64,000 nt of DNA from Megascapheus bottae (GCA_024803745.1 JANJXV010000037.1:8643501-8707500), one strand, 5' to 3'; positions 28,696 through 38,249 are shown, counted from the stretch's first letter. Notes: generated from the letters alone by a model not told the origin. A program made the numbers and translations.

Positions 28696-29064
28696 TCCCA
28701 AGCAACACCACCATCAACAAAACTCCTTCCATAGGAGCTCACATTTGTTCTTGGAACTCAAAAGGCAAATGATGAGTCTTATGGGCCTTGGGGTGTGTGA
28801 AAGCCATCTTGCCCTCTGATGCCTCTGGTCTCACTAGTTGGATCTCCTCTTCTTTTTTCCTGGCTCTCTGAGTTGGAGACTTCAATTACCCTCTCCATCT
28901 TGGTTCCTCCCTTCTGTGTCACCAGGGGATGTACTCCAATGCTACCTATGGGACAGTCAGAAGAGGACTGCCAGCCCTTCCTCCCACCTGGGAATTGGAA
29001 ACCCTAGTGTCCATCTCACCTTGAAGGTTTGCCCCAAGGTCATTGCTTAAGGAAATTCTATGAA
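28696..29064. other. Unique noncoding DNA, no gene seen
   Basis: No repeat or exon is recognised. Confidence 0.4.
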
Positions 29065-29245
29065 TGGTAGGTACCCTATTTACACTCCTTAGCTCATACA
29101 ATTCTGGGTGTTCTGCCCTGCTAGTATCCCCACATTTCAGGTGGGAATAGACAGAGGTAGATAGACTTACCTTGGCCAATGTGAGAAACCAGAATCCAAA
29201 CCTTCTACTATTGGGCTCCAAAGTCCCTGATTTTAACCTCTTGAT
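29065..29245 (-). mobile_element. MIR, antisense, diverged
   Basis: 'tttacactccttagctcata', 'tatccccacatttcaggtgg' and 'gaaaccagaatccaaacctt' follow the antisense MIR order. Confidence 0.7.
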
Positions 29246-29424
29246 GTTCTTTCCAGCACTGTGTCCATTTGGTTGAACCAACACTCAAACCTCCCTCAAG
29301 TTAAGCTTCCTTTCTTGAAGTAGATTAATGGCATCTTACCATGCCCTCTCTGGGAGGAGACGGAGAGAAGGGAGAGGGGGGGAAGAAGGGAGGTGTCAAT
29401 GGTTTTCATGTTATCCTTTGACTG

Positions 29425-29525
<101 letters not shown>

Positions 29526-29604
29526 GGAGAACAGGAGTTATGTTCAAGAAACAAAATGGGGTGGGGAGTAGAAAAACTTCTCCTCCTCTCCTCTCCCTTC
29601 TTCC

Positions 29605-30010
29605 GTTTTGAAATGCACAGATGGGAAATTTAACTTGATCCCTTGTGGCTTCCGGGCCAACCCCTGAGTGAAGTCGGATCGCTTTTGCAAAAGAAAATTT
29701 TATCCATTTTCTGGGTTTTATGGGGTTTCCACAATGAGCAAGGCCTCTCCTGTTGGTGCTTAGAGAGGATTTCTCTGCATGGCCTACAGTGATGCCGTGT
29801 AATCTCCCAAAAAATATGGTGCTAATATTCGTCGGGTTAGGGTTAGTTATTTTTATGTCTTTGTCATTTTGTTTCTCGGCAGCTCTTTCTGCTGCCTGGA
29901 AAGGACGCGGTGGACACTTTATTTCCACAGTCATATTTTTTAATTTGATCAAAGCAAATTTCACTCGTTCTCTGTATAAATTATTGAGCTCATTTCTTTT
30001 AGGTTAAATG
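29605..30010. promoter_or_regulatory. Candidate conserved noncoding element, ~400 bp
   Basis: Transposon-free, AT-leaning and CpG-retaining. Landmarks include 'gatcgcttttgcaaaagaaa', 'ggttttatggggtttccaca', 'taatattcgtcgggttaggg' and 'tttaatttgatcaaagcaaa' (the last with a TCF/LEF-type ATCAAAG). It is flanked on one side by a microsatellite and lies in the SINE-poor part of the window. Conservation is inferred. Confidence 0.5.
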
Positions 30011-30779
30011 TCTCAGTAGGAAGATAGAAAGTCTTTCCATCACATTTTCTTCCAGGATTTTAATCAGTTCCTCTAGACTGTGTGAACTTCATTCTCTGGC
30101 TTCATCCTTTTTCTGTCTGGGAATCTTTCTTCCTCTCTCAGCCTGCTTCCCGCCCTTCTGCCTTGTCAGGAGCTGCCTCCTGAGTCAGTAGCTCTCTTTC
30201 CTGAGAGGTGGAAGGAATGTACTCCAGCACTTTGTACGACTTGCCTACAATGCCCTTCCCTTGCCACCCATGGCCTGCAGGATGGCCGCCAGCCAGCCTG
30301 CTAATGCCAGCCCAGCCACCCCTCAGCCTCTCTGGGTACAACCACAGCAACTCTCCAGCCATCTTGCTAGGGAATGTTCTTACCCTCACTCTCCCTCTAG
30401 GATTCCAGTTCTAGCTTAGTTTCAGTGTGGGAGCCCCCCCTCCCAGATTCCACTTGTTTTCCAATTGCAAGTACCTCTACTCAATCTGGCCTTTATCCCA
30501 GGCCAGGTTTCTTAATGAAACTCTGATTCTTTCTGCCTCACATCTCCAGCCACAGCCTCTTCCTTGGATAACCGTGCAGGGCAGAGACCTGGGGCTCAGA
30601 AATGATGCCTTGGAGAATTTATCCTACAGAGGGAGGAGCTTGGGTGTCTCCCATTTTGTAGCCCCATTTGTGGCCCCCAGCACAGACAGGAAGAAGAGAA
30701 TCTCCAGGGTGAGTTCATTAGCCCAGGGCTCTCTCTCTTCCTCCTAGCACATTGTTTCAGCCAAGAACCCCTCTCCAGT
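30011..30779. other. Unique noncoding DNA, no gene seen
   Basis: A CAGG|GTGAGT-like donor lies near 30710, but no exon can be defined. No transposon is recognised. Confidence 0.45.
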
Positions 30780-30890
30780 GGGAATTCCCTTTCCTCTTAC
30801 TTTGAAAATATATAGTAATTAACAAACGAATCTTATTAACTGTAGGAGGAAATTGCAATAAAACCAGTGCTGAGTTCATCAGGGCTGAGG
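30780..30890. promoter_or_regulatory. Candidate conserved AT-rich element
   Basis: 'tagtaattaacaaacgaatc' followed by 'ttattaactgtagg' and 'attgcaataaaacc' gives a homeodomain TAATTA core and C/EBP-like ATTGCAA. No transposon. Neighbouring 31,060-31,190 is also unique. Confidence 0.4.
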
Positions 30891-31299
30891 CTGAGGGGTC
30901 TACTTCAGGAGGAAGGGAGCAGCCCAGGCCCGGCTAGGTGTCTTCATCTCTGCATGCCATGTAGCTTGGGCTGAGAAACTTCTGCAAGGCTGCTGTCACT
31001 AGCAGGTCAAGCCAGGCCTTGGGCACAGCTGTTCCATTTCCTGTGCAGGAAGAGTCAGGATCCCGGCTATTCTTCCAGCCAGAGGGAGAGCTATGAAAAC
31101 TAAAAAACATGACCTGGCACTGACCTGGGCTTGTCTGAAAGGATGCAACCTTTGATTCCCAGGACAAGCCTGTGACTTCCCTTTAGATTCTGAGAGGCCT
31201 CCAGAGGATAAGCTCAGGACTGCTGCGCCACAACTGCTTCTTCTCTTCCTGCTGGGGAAAACATCTTCAAAATGCCCTGATCACCTTATCTGTTGTTGC
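30891..31299. other. Unique noncoding DNA, no gene seen
   Basis: No repeat or exon is recognised. Confidence 0.4.
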
Positions 31300-31491
31300 T
31301 TTGTTGATGCTTGGGGCTTGAACTCAGGGCCTCACACTCTCACTTGACTCTTTTGGGTTGTGGCTAGCACTCTACCACTTCAAGTATTGTGCTGGTTAAT
31401 TGGCCACTTTTCTGCTGGCTTTCAACTGCAATCCTTGGGTCTTAACTTCTTGAGTAGCTCTGCTGACAGGTAAGAGCCACTGGGTCTGGCC
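31300..31491 (-). mobile_element. 7SL-ID chimeric SINE, antisense, shortened
   Basis: 'ggggcttgaactcagggcct' begins the right unit. The linker is shortened to 'gctggttaattggccac', and the head ends 'gagccactgggtctggcc'. Confidence 0.88.
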
Positions 31492-31681
31492 TAATCTCCT
31501 TTCTGTCATCTCTCTAGCAAGGTCAAGCTCTCCAGCTAAGCCCCTTTCTTAGGGAAAATTTTGCACAAATGCAGCCAGAGTCCAGGAAGGGGTTGAAGTC
31601 CATGGCCTGTCTGACTTGAGTCTAATGCTGCAGTCATCTGCAATTTCCTCTGGTAGATTTCCAGCAGAGCTAGAGAGAAGT

Positions 31682-31775
31682 TGTTCCTTTACCTTGGTTT
31701 ACAGATGAGGAAACCATAGCTCAGATCACATGGCCAGGAAAGAGGGCCTGATTTGAACTGTCAAGTTTCCACTTA
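31682..31775 (-). mobile_element. MIR fragment, antisense
   Basis: 'ggtttacagatgaggaaacc' and 'gggcctgatttgaactgtca' mark antisense MIR. Confidence 0.75.
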
Positions 31776-32059
31776 CCTGTTTGCCCCTTGGCTCTTAGGA
31801 GATGAATACCCTAGGGCAGAAGGATGAACCTAACTTGCCTTTTACTCCAAGGCTACAATGGACCTGCAAAGAGAGGAAATAGAAAGTTAAAAATACAGGT
31901 ATGAGACCAAAGAAACAAAAGGCACATGGTCTCCTTGATAGGGGGATATTAGATCCATACAGTACAAGAGCCATGACTCAATATTCAGGTACTCAAAGGT
32001 TATGGACATGATCTTGGAGATATAAACATAACTACATAGACATAAAAATATATGATGGG
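31776..32059. other. Unique noncoding DNA, possible 5' extension of the next repeat
   Basis: The AT-rich end (about 32010-32059, with repeated 'acatagacataa' and 'atatat') may belong to the retroposon copy that follows. Confidence 0.4.
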
Positions 32060-32270
32060 ATATATACTATAGAGACATAATAATGTTATATAGATTGATA
32101 TGTATCTATGATGTACAAACCCTCAGCTTAATTTTAATTATGTTCTAAAATCTATGTGCCAGTGATTGCATATAGAGATTCCCTTCTTGAATACTTGTTT
32201 GTTAAACATGCCATTTGAAATATGACGTTAAAAGATCAGTGTTAATAAAAATCCTTCAAAAACATTATAG
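32060..32270 (+). mobile_element. Unclassified retroposon, copy 2
   Basis: By eye about 85-90% identical to 13720-13880: shared 'gatatgtatctatga', 'ttaattttaattatgt', 'gagattcccttcttgaatac', 'ttgttaaacatg' and 'atttgaaatatga'. It is A-rich at its 3' side and followed at once by a sense chimeric SINE. No clear target duplication was seen for this copy. Confidence 0.7.
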
Positions 32271-32279
32271 GTCTGATCT

Positions 32280-32512
32280 GGGTGCCCTGGCTCATGCCTG
32301 TAGTCCTAGCTTCTCAGGAGCCTGAGCTCAAAGGACTGTGGCTCAAAGCCAGCCAAGCTGGGAAAGTCCATGAGACTTCTATCTCCAATTAACCACCAAA
32401 AGAGCTAGAAGTGGAACTATGGCCTCAAGTGGAAGACAGCCCCTTCCTTGATCAAGGACAGTTCCCAGGGTCTGATCTCAAGGCCTAGTACCAGCACAAA
32501 ACAAAACAAAAA
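32280..32512 (+). mobile_element. 7SL-ID chimeric SINE, sense
   Basis: Head 'ccctggctcatgcctgtagt', junction 'ctccaattaaccaccaaaag', tail 'aaaacaaaacaaaaagg'. Confidence 0.92.
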
Positions 32513-32534
32513 GGTTGCATTTCTCTTTACCCCA

Positions 32535-32690
32535 CACAATATTATGAATCGCATGATTCTCATGCAGCATCTCCACTTGGGGAAACTGGCTCAGAGAAGC
32601 CTGGACCTTCACTCATCGTCGGTAATGACCGAACTTGAACTTGAACCCAGTCCAATCTGCAGAGCTTACTCACCCTTAGCCACTGTGAGA
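32535..32690 (-). mobile_element. MIR, antisense
   Basis: 'agcatctccacttggggaaa', 'ctggctcagagaagcctgga' and 'gaacttgaacttgaacccag' are antisense MIR landmarks, with retained CpGs in 'catcgtcggtaatgaccg'. Confidence 0.7.
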
Positions 32691-32699
32691 AGAGTAAGA

Positions 32700-32945
32700 C
32701 ACAGCCTGACTTGCAATTGGTGACAGCAAGTCCAGCCCCGGCAAGTGTGGAGTTCGAGAAGCTCATTAGGAGTAAAGCTGCCACACATGTCAAAAATGTG
32801 CCGGCCACCAGCCAGCCCCCCCTCTGACTTCCAGAGCCAGCACACAGTGTAAACAGCCGCACTAATTCACCAGACTTAATCACGTCCCGTGATGGATTTC
32901 CCATCATTACTCCTGAGTGAGTGACAACTGCTCAGACACTTGCCT
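32700..32945. promoter_or_regulatory. Candidate conserved noncoding element
   Basis: Unique, CpG-retaining sequence with 'cacatgtcaaaaatgtgccg', 'cagtgtaaacagccgcacta' (forkhead-type TGTAAACA), 'gacttaatcacgtcccgtga' and 'gagtgagtgaca'. It sits in the SINE-poor block. Confidence 0.5.
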
Positions 32946-32984
32946 TCCCCACTGCCTTCGGAGAGTTGCAAAAATCACCATGCT

Positions 32985-33235
32985 TTGCTCTCTAAGTTGA
33001 TTTCAACTTGTCCTAAAGTCATTTTAATTGGTGAAGCGTCAGAGGCAATTTGGCTGACTTTCTGAGAGCCCCCTTCCCGCTAGCCGTGGGCTGTGGGAGC
33101 GGGATTTCCGAATGCCACTCCAGCGCTTAGGTGGCACTTTCCCCAGCCCTGATTGGTCAGGAGACCAAGCGCCATGCTTTATTTTCATGTTTCTTACTGA
33201 GGCTCCTCAGGCTGGTTCCTGAGGATAACAAGATT
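32985..33235. promoter_or_regulatory. Candidate conserved noncoding element with CCAAT-type site
   Basis: 'aaagtcattttaattggtga' gives TAATTG next to an inverted CCAAT (ATTGG). A GC-rich part 'cccgctagccgtgggctgtg' and a second ATTGG ('ccctgattggtcagg') follow. No transposon or frame. Confidence 0.5.
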
Positions 33236-33257
33236 CATTTTCTCAATGGCACTGACA

Positions 33258-33400
33258 GATAGGATTGTTATTGTTATTACACTCATATACTACCTTGCCT
33301 CTGAGGAGCTTAAGGCGCTTCACAAATTTGAAAATTATCTAATAATCTTCCAGCAACCCTGAGAGAGGGAAGAAGCTGCAGTTAGAGACATTGGTTAAGC
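33258..33400 (-). mobile_element. Possible ancient CORE-type SINE, antisense
   Basis: 'gaggagcttaaggcgcttca' followed by 'caaatttgaaaattatctaa' resembles an old amniote-wide SINE with an 'aaagcgctttacaaa' block. Such copies are often retained as regulatory DNA. The family name is uncertain. Confidence 0.45.
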
Positions 33401-33904
33401 TATAGCCCCCCAACCTCTCACAGTCAACAGCCCTCATCCACCAGAGAGCATGGATGCCTGGCATGGTAGGCTGTGGGGTGCCTGGGGCTCCTGCTTCTGA
33501 TGCAGAATGGGGGAGAGAAAGATGATAGGGTGGGAGGCCAGGGAGGAAGGAAAAAAGAAAGGAAGGGAGGGAGAAGAGAGCTTTAATTCCAAAGAATCAA
33601 TTCCAATGGAAAAGATGCAGGCCAGGAGAGTTTAAAGACACAGAAATGAGAGGAAGCAGAAGGCTCCCAGGGCTTGCGGGGAAGAGAGCTGAAATTCAAA
33701 ATGGAAATATACCAAATTGGCACCTAGGCTGGCTGCAAAGGACCTGGCTTGGCCATGAGATCATGAGCAGACATATCAAGAGAATTCACATCAGCAATTT
33801 GGATGGCTGCTTCTGGATGGGGGTGGGGAGTCTCTGTGAACGTGTTTTTCCCCCTTGTTTCCACCTGCAAGCTGAGAGGTGTGGCATTAGGTCTGTGCCA
33901 GCCT
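33401..33904. other. Unique noncoding DNA with purine-rich patch
   Basis: GGAA/GAAA-rich at 33540-33580. No exon or named repeat. Confidence 0.45.
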
Positions 33905-34050
33905 GACATCCTACGAGTCTGTCTTCCTTTAAATTCCCGAGTGCCAGAGGTGGCCGCCGTAATTGCAGCACCTTTACTGAGCGTGAAGGGAAAGCTGGCC
34001 AGGCTCAGCTGCATTCCCAGCTCCTCGGCGAAGGCAAAGATGTGACGCCT
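33905..34050. promoter_or_regulatory. Candidate conserved noncoding element
   Basis: 'ggtggccgccgtaattgcag', 'ctgagcgtgaagggaaagct' and 'agctcctcggcgaaggcaaa' are CpG-rich for the region and transposon-free. Short frames on both strands do not look like protein. Confidence 0.4.
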
Positions 34051-34124
34051 CTGCTTTGTTTGAGGCAGTCCTTTCTGAATTAGGGGATCGTGATGGTTCT
34101 AGGCAGTGGCCTAAACCACATGTG

Positions 34125-34310
34125 GCATTGTGGTTAAGAGCTGGGCTCTGGGATGCACAACTAGGCAAATGACATAAGTTCTCTGACTCTCCGTTTTAAG
34201 GATAATGACAGGGCTGACCTTCTGGGTGAGGAGAGGGCAGAAAGGCAGTGTGTAAGGTGTTCAACACAGTGCCTGGCACAGTCAGCCACAGAGATGATGG
34301 AGACAAGGAG
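34125..34310 (+). mobile_element. MIR, sense, near full length
   Basis: 'tgtggttaagagctgggctc' starts the element, 'taagttctctgactctccgt' marks the middle, and 'aacacagtgcctggcacagt' the 3' end. Confidence 0.88.
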
Positions 34311-34721
34311 GGGATTTAGATGCTGGCTACATGGCTTCTTCTGGGTTCCTGTTTTCCTTTTGCCTGGCAAGATCCAGGGAAGTTAGTAGATGGGAAAGTG
34401 CAAAGGTACTAATGGTCTTGAAAGCATCTATTCTTTGCCATCTTGGCGCCAGATCATGGCTTTTATTCCAATCATTCCTTTGCTGCTTTATCTGCTGGTT
34501 GCACCTCCAGCCTAACTAGCACCTCCAAGGCTCTGGCCACCTGAGAAGCTACAGCTCTAGGAAAGGCTAGGAGCCCCTCTGATTTGGTTGCTTAGGCCAT
34601 AGGAGGATACAAGGAAACACAGTTGGTATGTAGGGAGGATACAGGATTAGAACTGTGAGCAGAGGCCATGGTGCTGTGAGGATGTAGGAGAGGATGCAAA
34701 AAGGGGAGGCCTTTCAATTCC
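34311..34721. other. Unique noncoding DNA, no gene seen
   Basis: No repeat or exon is recognised. Confidence 0.4.
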
Positions 34722-34769
34722 CTCTGTGTGTGTGTGTGTGCGTGCGATTGTGTGCACACACGCACACAC
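34722..34769. repeat. Interrupted (TG)n / (CA)n tract
   Basis: Alternating 'gtgtgcgtgcgattgtgtgc' followed by 'acacacgcacacact'. Almost palindromic and purine-pyrimidine alternating. Confidence 0.92.
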
Positions 34770-34771
34770 TC

Positions 34772-35006
34772 ATCCTAGCTAGTCCTAGAGTATGAACTTA
34801 GGGCCCGGGTGCTGTCCCTGAACTTTTCTTTAACTCAAGGCTAGTGCTATACCACTTGAGACAAAGCTCTACTTTCAGGCTTTTGGTGCTTATTTGGAGA
34901 TAAGAATGTCAGATTTTTCTGCTTTGGCTGGCTTCAGACTGCAAGCTTCAGATCTTACTTAGCCTTCTGAGTAGCTAGGATTATAGGCATGAGCCGCCAC
35001 TTTGAT
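34772..35006 (-). mobile_element. 7SL-ID chimeric SINE, antisense
   Basis: Starts 'agctagtcctagagtatgaa' after the microsatellite, which replaced the A tail. The head ends 'ggcatgagccgccactttga'. Confidence 0.9.
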
Positions 35007-35059
35007 TTCAGTCTTTTCTGTTGTCCCACTGAAATGAGACGCCTCAAGCCAGGGGCTCC

Positions 35060-35396
35060 TCATCCTTAGGATGCTTGGGAGGGGGCTTCAGGGCTTGCTT
35101 TGGATATCACAATCCAAAGGTGCTCACATTCCTTATAGAAAACGGTTTTGTGTTTGCATATCACCTACACAGTCCTCCAGAATGCTTTAAAACATCTCTG
35201 CATGACTCATAATACTTTGTACAGTGTAAATGCTATGTAAATAGTTGTTATACTGTATTGTTTGGGGAATAATGGCAAGAAAAAATTCCGCATTCAGTAA
35301 AGATACAGTTGTTGTTCTTTTCTTCTGAGTATTTTCTATCAGAGGTTTGTTGAATCCGCAGATTCAGAGCCTAGGGACACAGAAGGCCTGTGTATC
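35060..35396 (-). mobile_element. MER2-like (Tigger, Tc1/mariner) DNA transposon, antisense
   Basis: 'gtaaatgctatgtaaatagt', 'tgttatactgtattgtttgg', 'gaataatggcaagaaaaaat' and the terminal 'ttgttgaatccgcagattca' follow the reverse complement of MER2, a nonautonomous Tigger relative. No transposase frame. It is old, with small gaps against the roughly 345-bp family length. Confidence 0.82.
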
Positions 35397-35438
35397 ACTA
35401 GTTAGGGGCTATTCTTAACATATTCTAAAAATTATTTG
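35397..35438. other. Short unique spacer
   Basis: AT-leaning bases between the Tigger relic and the next SINE. Confidence 0.4.
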
Positions 35439-35510
35439 GGGGCCGGGAGTGTGGCCTAGTGTAGAGTGCTTGCCTGGCATGCTCAAAGCCCTGGGTTCAA
35501 TTCCTTAGTA

Positions 35511-35565
<55 letters not shown>

Positions 35566-35668
35566 AAAAGCCAGAAGAGCCAGAAGTGGCGCTGTGTCTC
35601 AAGTGGTAGAATGATAGAGGCTCAGGGACATTGCCTAGGCCCTGAGTTCAAGTACTAGGACTGTTAAA
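35439..35668 (+). mobile_element. ID-ID dimer SINE, sense, with internal CA expansion
   Basis: The left unit is intact ('tggcctagtgtagagtgctt', B-box-like GGTTCAATTCC). The linker, elsewhere 'accacatacatagaaaaa', has grown into (CA)n(GA)n at 35512-35563. The right unit continues with 'cagaagtggcgctgtgtctc'. Confidence 0.94.
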
Positions 35669-35721
35669 ACGTTTGTTGAAATTCCAAAATACACAGCTGT
35701 GGAGCTGATAGCATTCCTTCT

Positions 35722-35815
35722 CTTATTTAGTATTTATTTTTGCAATCCCGGGAATCAAACTCAAAGTCTCACACGTCCTAGACAAGTCTTGACCCTAAGT
35801 ACATCCCAGCCCCCA
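35722..35815 (-). mobile_element. ID element, antisense
   Basis: 'gcaatcccgggaatcaaact' to 'gtacatcccagcccccag' spans the antisense ID. Confidence 0.82.
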
Positions 35816-35841
35816 GAAAGCATGTATTAAGCATTGATTCT

Positions 35842-35902
35842 AGCCAGACAGTGACTCACACTTACAATTTAGGAGGTGCAGTTCATGTCCCAGAACTGGC
35901 CA
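35842..35902 (+). mobile_element. 7SL-ID chimeric SINE, sense, heavily deleted
   Basis: Only head bases 'agccagacagtgactcacac' and 'aatttaggaggtgcagttca' and the terminal 'gtcccagaactggcc' remain. The whole middle is missing. Confidence 0.7.
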
Positions 35903-35969
35903 AAAAAAGAAAGAAAGAAAAAAAGAAAGAAAGAAAGAAAGAGAAAGAAAGGAAGAGAAAGAAAGAAAA
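35903..35969. repeat. (GAAA)n microsatellite
   Basis: gaaa units with ggaa interruptions, grown from the A tail of the preceding SINE. Confidence 0.96.
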
Positions 35970-36437
35970 CTATGGGGCAGAGTGGCTAAAGCCAAATGGA
36001 GCAAATGGCTTTCCTAGCAAACACAAGTCCCTGATTCAAACAGAATACTCCCAAACAAACAATGACAACAGAAAGACAAAGCGCCAATTCTGTCAGTCAC
36101 TGTACTGGCCACTGTCAAATAACTGAAGGAGAGCAGAGAAGGATCTGATCCTCTTAGAGCTGAGCATCCAATGAGAAAGAAACTGAGTAGACAAATATGC
36201 AGAGGAGTGACTTTCTATGAGACTTGTTTATTTCTTCATGCATTTAACAATATCTGGGAAGCAAAGCTGAAGGCCAAACTCTAAATGGCTAGTCAGGGAA
36301 GTGCTCTGCGGAAGTGCTGCTTAGCAGAAAATGTACAGGCTCAGTGGGATTGTCCAGGAGAGACTGGAGAGGACAGAGTAGATGACACATGAAAACCAAT
36401 GATGGGGATCCAGGGTCATAGGATCTAGGCTGTGAGG
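35970..36437. other. Unique noncoding DNA, no gene seen
   Basis: No named repeat or exon is recognised. Confidence 0.45.
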
Positions 36438-36569
36438 ATGGTCTTTGGTGATTAATTGGAGGTAAGAGTCTCCTGGACTTTCCTTCCCTGGCTAGCTTCA
36501 AACCACAATTCTCAGATCTCAGCCTTCTGAGCGGTTAGGATTATAGGCATGAGCCATTGGTACAGGCCA
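36438..36569 (-). mobile_element. 7SL head of a chimeric SINE, antisense
   Basis: Starts at the junction 'ggtgattaattggaggtaag' and runs through the head to 'gagccattggtacaggcc'. The ID-like unit is absent. Confidence 0.88.
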
Positions 36570-36649
36570 ATTTCTTTCTGTTGTAAACTGCAAATGTAAC
36601 TGAAAATATAGAAAGGGAACAATCTAAATTTCATTATTGTTTTGGTTGT

Positions 36650-36875
36650 TTGTTTTTTGGTAGGTCGTGAGGCTTGAACTCTGGGCGTGGGCACTGGCCC
36701 TGAGTTCTTCAGCTCAAGGCTACCACCCTACGTCTTGAGCCACAGTGCCACTGGTTAGTGGTTAATTAGAGATGAGTCTCATAGACTTTAGTGCCCGGGC
36801 TGGCTTTGAACCTCGATCCTCAGATCACAGCCTCCTGAGTAGCTAGGATTACAGAGGTAAGCTACCATGCCCAGC
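36650..36875 (-). mobile_element. 7SL-ID chimeric SINE, antisense
   Basis: Right unit 'gtgaggcttgaactctgggc'. The segment before the junction is shortened ('gccactggttagtggttaat'). Head end 'gctaccatgcccagc'. Confidence 0.92.
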
Positions 36876-36891
36876 TATTATTTGTTTTTTT

Positions 36892-36982
36892 GACATTGTT
36901 TTGTTTTGTATAGCAGTAGATAAAACCCAGATACTTGTACATTCTAAACACATACTCTACCACCAAGCCATGCTCCTAGTCC
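36892..36982 (-). mobile_element. ID element, antisense, diverged
   Basis: 'gtatagcagtagataaaacc' and 'accaagccatgctcctagtc' mark an antisense ID. Confidence 0.7.
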
Positions 36983-36992
36983 CTGATTTAAA

Positions 36993-36993
<1 letters not shown>

Positions 36994-37037
<44 letters not shown>
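36994..37037. repeat. (GT)22 microsatellite
   Basis: Uninterrupted, at the 3'-tail side of an antisense SINE. Confidence 0.97.
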
Positions 37038-37040
<3 letters not shown>

Positions 37041-37243
37041 GTCCTGGGGCTCAAATTCATAGCCTGGCTTCTGTCCCTTAGTTTTGTTTTTGTTTTTGTT
37101 TTTCTTACAGGTGGTGCTTTATCCCTTGAACTATAGAGCCACTTCCAGCTCTTTGGTAAAGATAAGGGTCTCACAGATTTTGCTCAGTCTGGCTTTGATC
37201 CAAGACACTCAGACCTCAGCTTCCTCCCACAAGTATGAGCCAC
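37038..37243 (-). mobile_element. 7SL-ID chimeric SINE, antisense
   Basis: 'ctggtcctggggctcaaatt' opens the right unit. A (GTTTTT)n expansion sits at 37083-37102, and the head ends 'tatgagccactggc'. Confidence 0.9.
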
Positions 37244-37559
37244 TGGCTTTTGTGGGGTTTTATTAATCTTGACGTTCTGAAAGAAGTCAGAGTTTCTGGG
37301 GCTTGGGCCCATCAGCTCACATTGCTCCTGAGTTAAGGAGGAGTAGACTGTGCTGGAACGCCAAGCTACAATCCCAGCTTAACCTCCACCTCTAAGAGGG
37401 GGACAAAGAGTCATGTTTACCAGATCCTGGCTAGGTGCCGGTGGTCCTGCCAGCTTAGTTTGCTTACATGCATGTACTTTATTCCCCCTCCCCCGCAGCT
37501 GGTGAGACGGGTATTATGGTACAGAGGAGGAAACAGAGTTTCAGAAAAACAGATTTTTT
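37244..37559. other. Unique noncoding DNA, no gene seen
   Basis: No exon or repeat is recognised. 'ccctcccccgcagctgg' near 37485 looks like a splice acceptor but has no coding continuation. Confidence 0.4.
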
Positions 37560-37735
37560 CCTTCTGTGCTTTCTGGGCTGGAAGCAGCTTCCCTGAGACA
37601 CAGTTTCTTTGTGTCTGTGGGGAATAATACTTACTTTACCTACTTCAGGAGCGTCCCATGGGATCTCATGAGGCGTACTGTGTGTATCTGGAACACGCAG
37701 GGTGTTTGTAACTGCCAGGGCCCAGGTTCTGAAGT
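37560..37735 (+). mobile_element. MIR, sense, diverged
   Basis: 'gagacacagtttctttgtgt', 'aataatacttactttaccta' and 'ggatctcatgaggcgtactg' follow sense MIR order. Confidence 0.6.
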
Positions 37736-37784
37736 CAGATAGTGTTGTAACACTGTTCATAAATTTCTTTTTTTTTTCTTCCTT

Positions 37785-38007
37785 TATCTCTTCTTTTCTT
37801 TTTTTTTTTTTTTAATTTTCTTTTGCCAGTCCTGGGGCTTGAACTCAGGGCCTGGGTACTGTCCCCAGCTTCTTTTGCTCAAGCTTAGCACTCTACCACT
37901 TGAGCCACAGCACCACTTCTGGCCTTTTCTGTGTATGTGGAACTGAGGAATCAAACCTAGGGCTTCAGGAAGGCCGGCACTCTACCACTAAGCCACATTC
38001 TCAGCCC
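37785..38007 (-). mobile_element. ID-ID dimer SINE, antisense
   Basis: A long T tail (37798-37815), a complete right unit and left unit, ending 'agccacattctcagccc'. Confidence 0.95.
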
Positions 38008-38035
38008 TGCAGATTCTTTCACTTCTCTTCATATG

Positions 38036-38239
38036 TATGTGTCAGTACTAGGGCTTGAATGCAGCTTGCTCGTGACTGGTGTTCTACCACTTGAGTTACG
38101 CCTCTACTCCAGACTTATGATGGTTAATTGAAGATGCAATTTCAAGTACTTTCCTGCCTGGGATGGCTTCAAACTTAAATCCTCCAGTTCTTAGTCTTTT
38201 GAAGAGCTAGGATTTCAGGTGTAGCCACCATTGCCCAAC
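38036..38239 (-). mobile_element. 7SL-ID chimeric SINE, antisense, diverged
   Basis: 'cagtactagggcttgaatgc' through 'gtagccaccattgcccaac', with many substitutions. One of the older copies. Confidence 0.85.
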
Positions 38240-38249
38240 AGTTTTTTTC

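Noticed and set aside
37480..37500. Splice acceptor-like 'ccctcccccgcag'
   Set aside because: No open frame or donor follows at a plausible exon distance, and the downstream bases are MIR.
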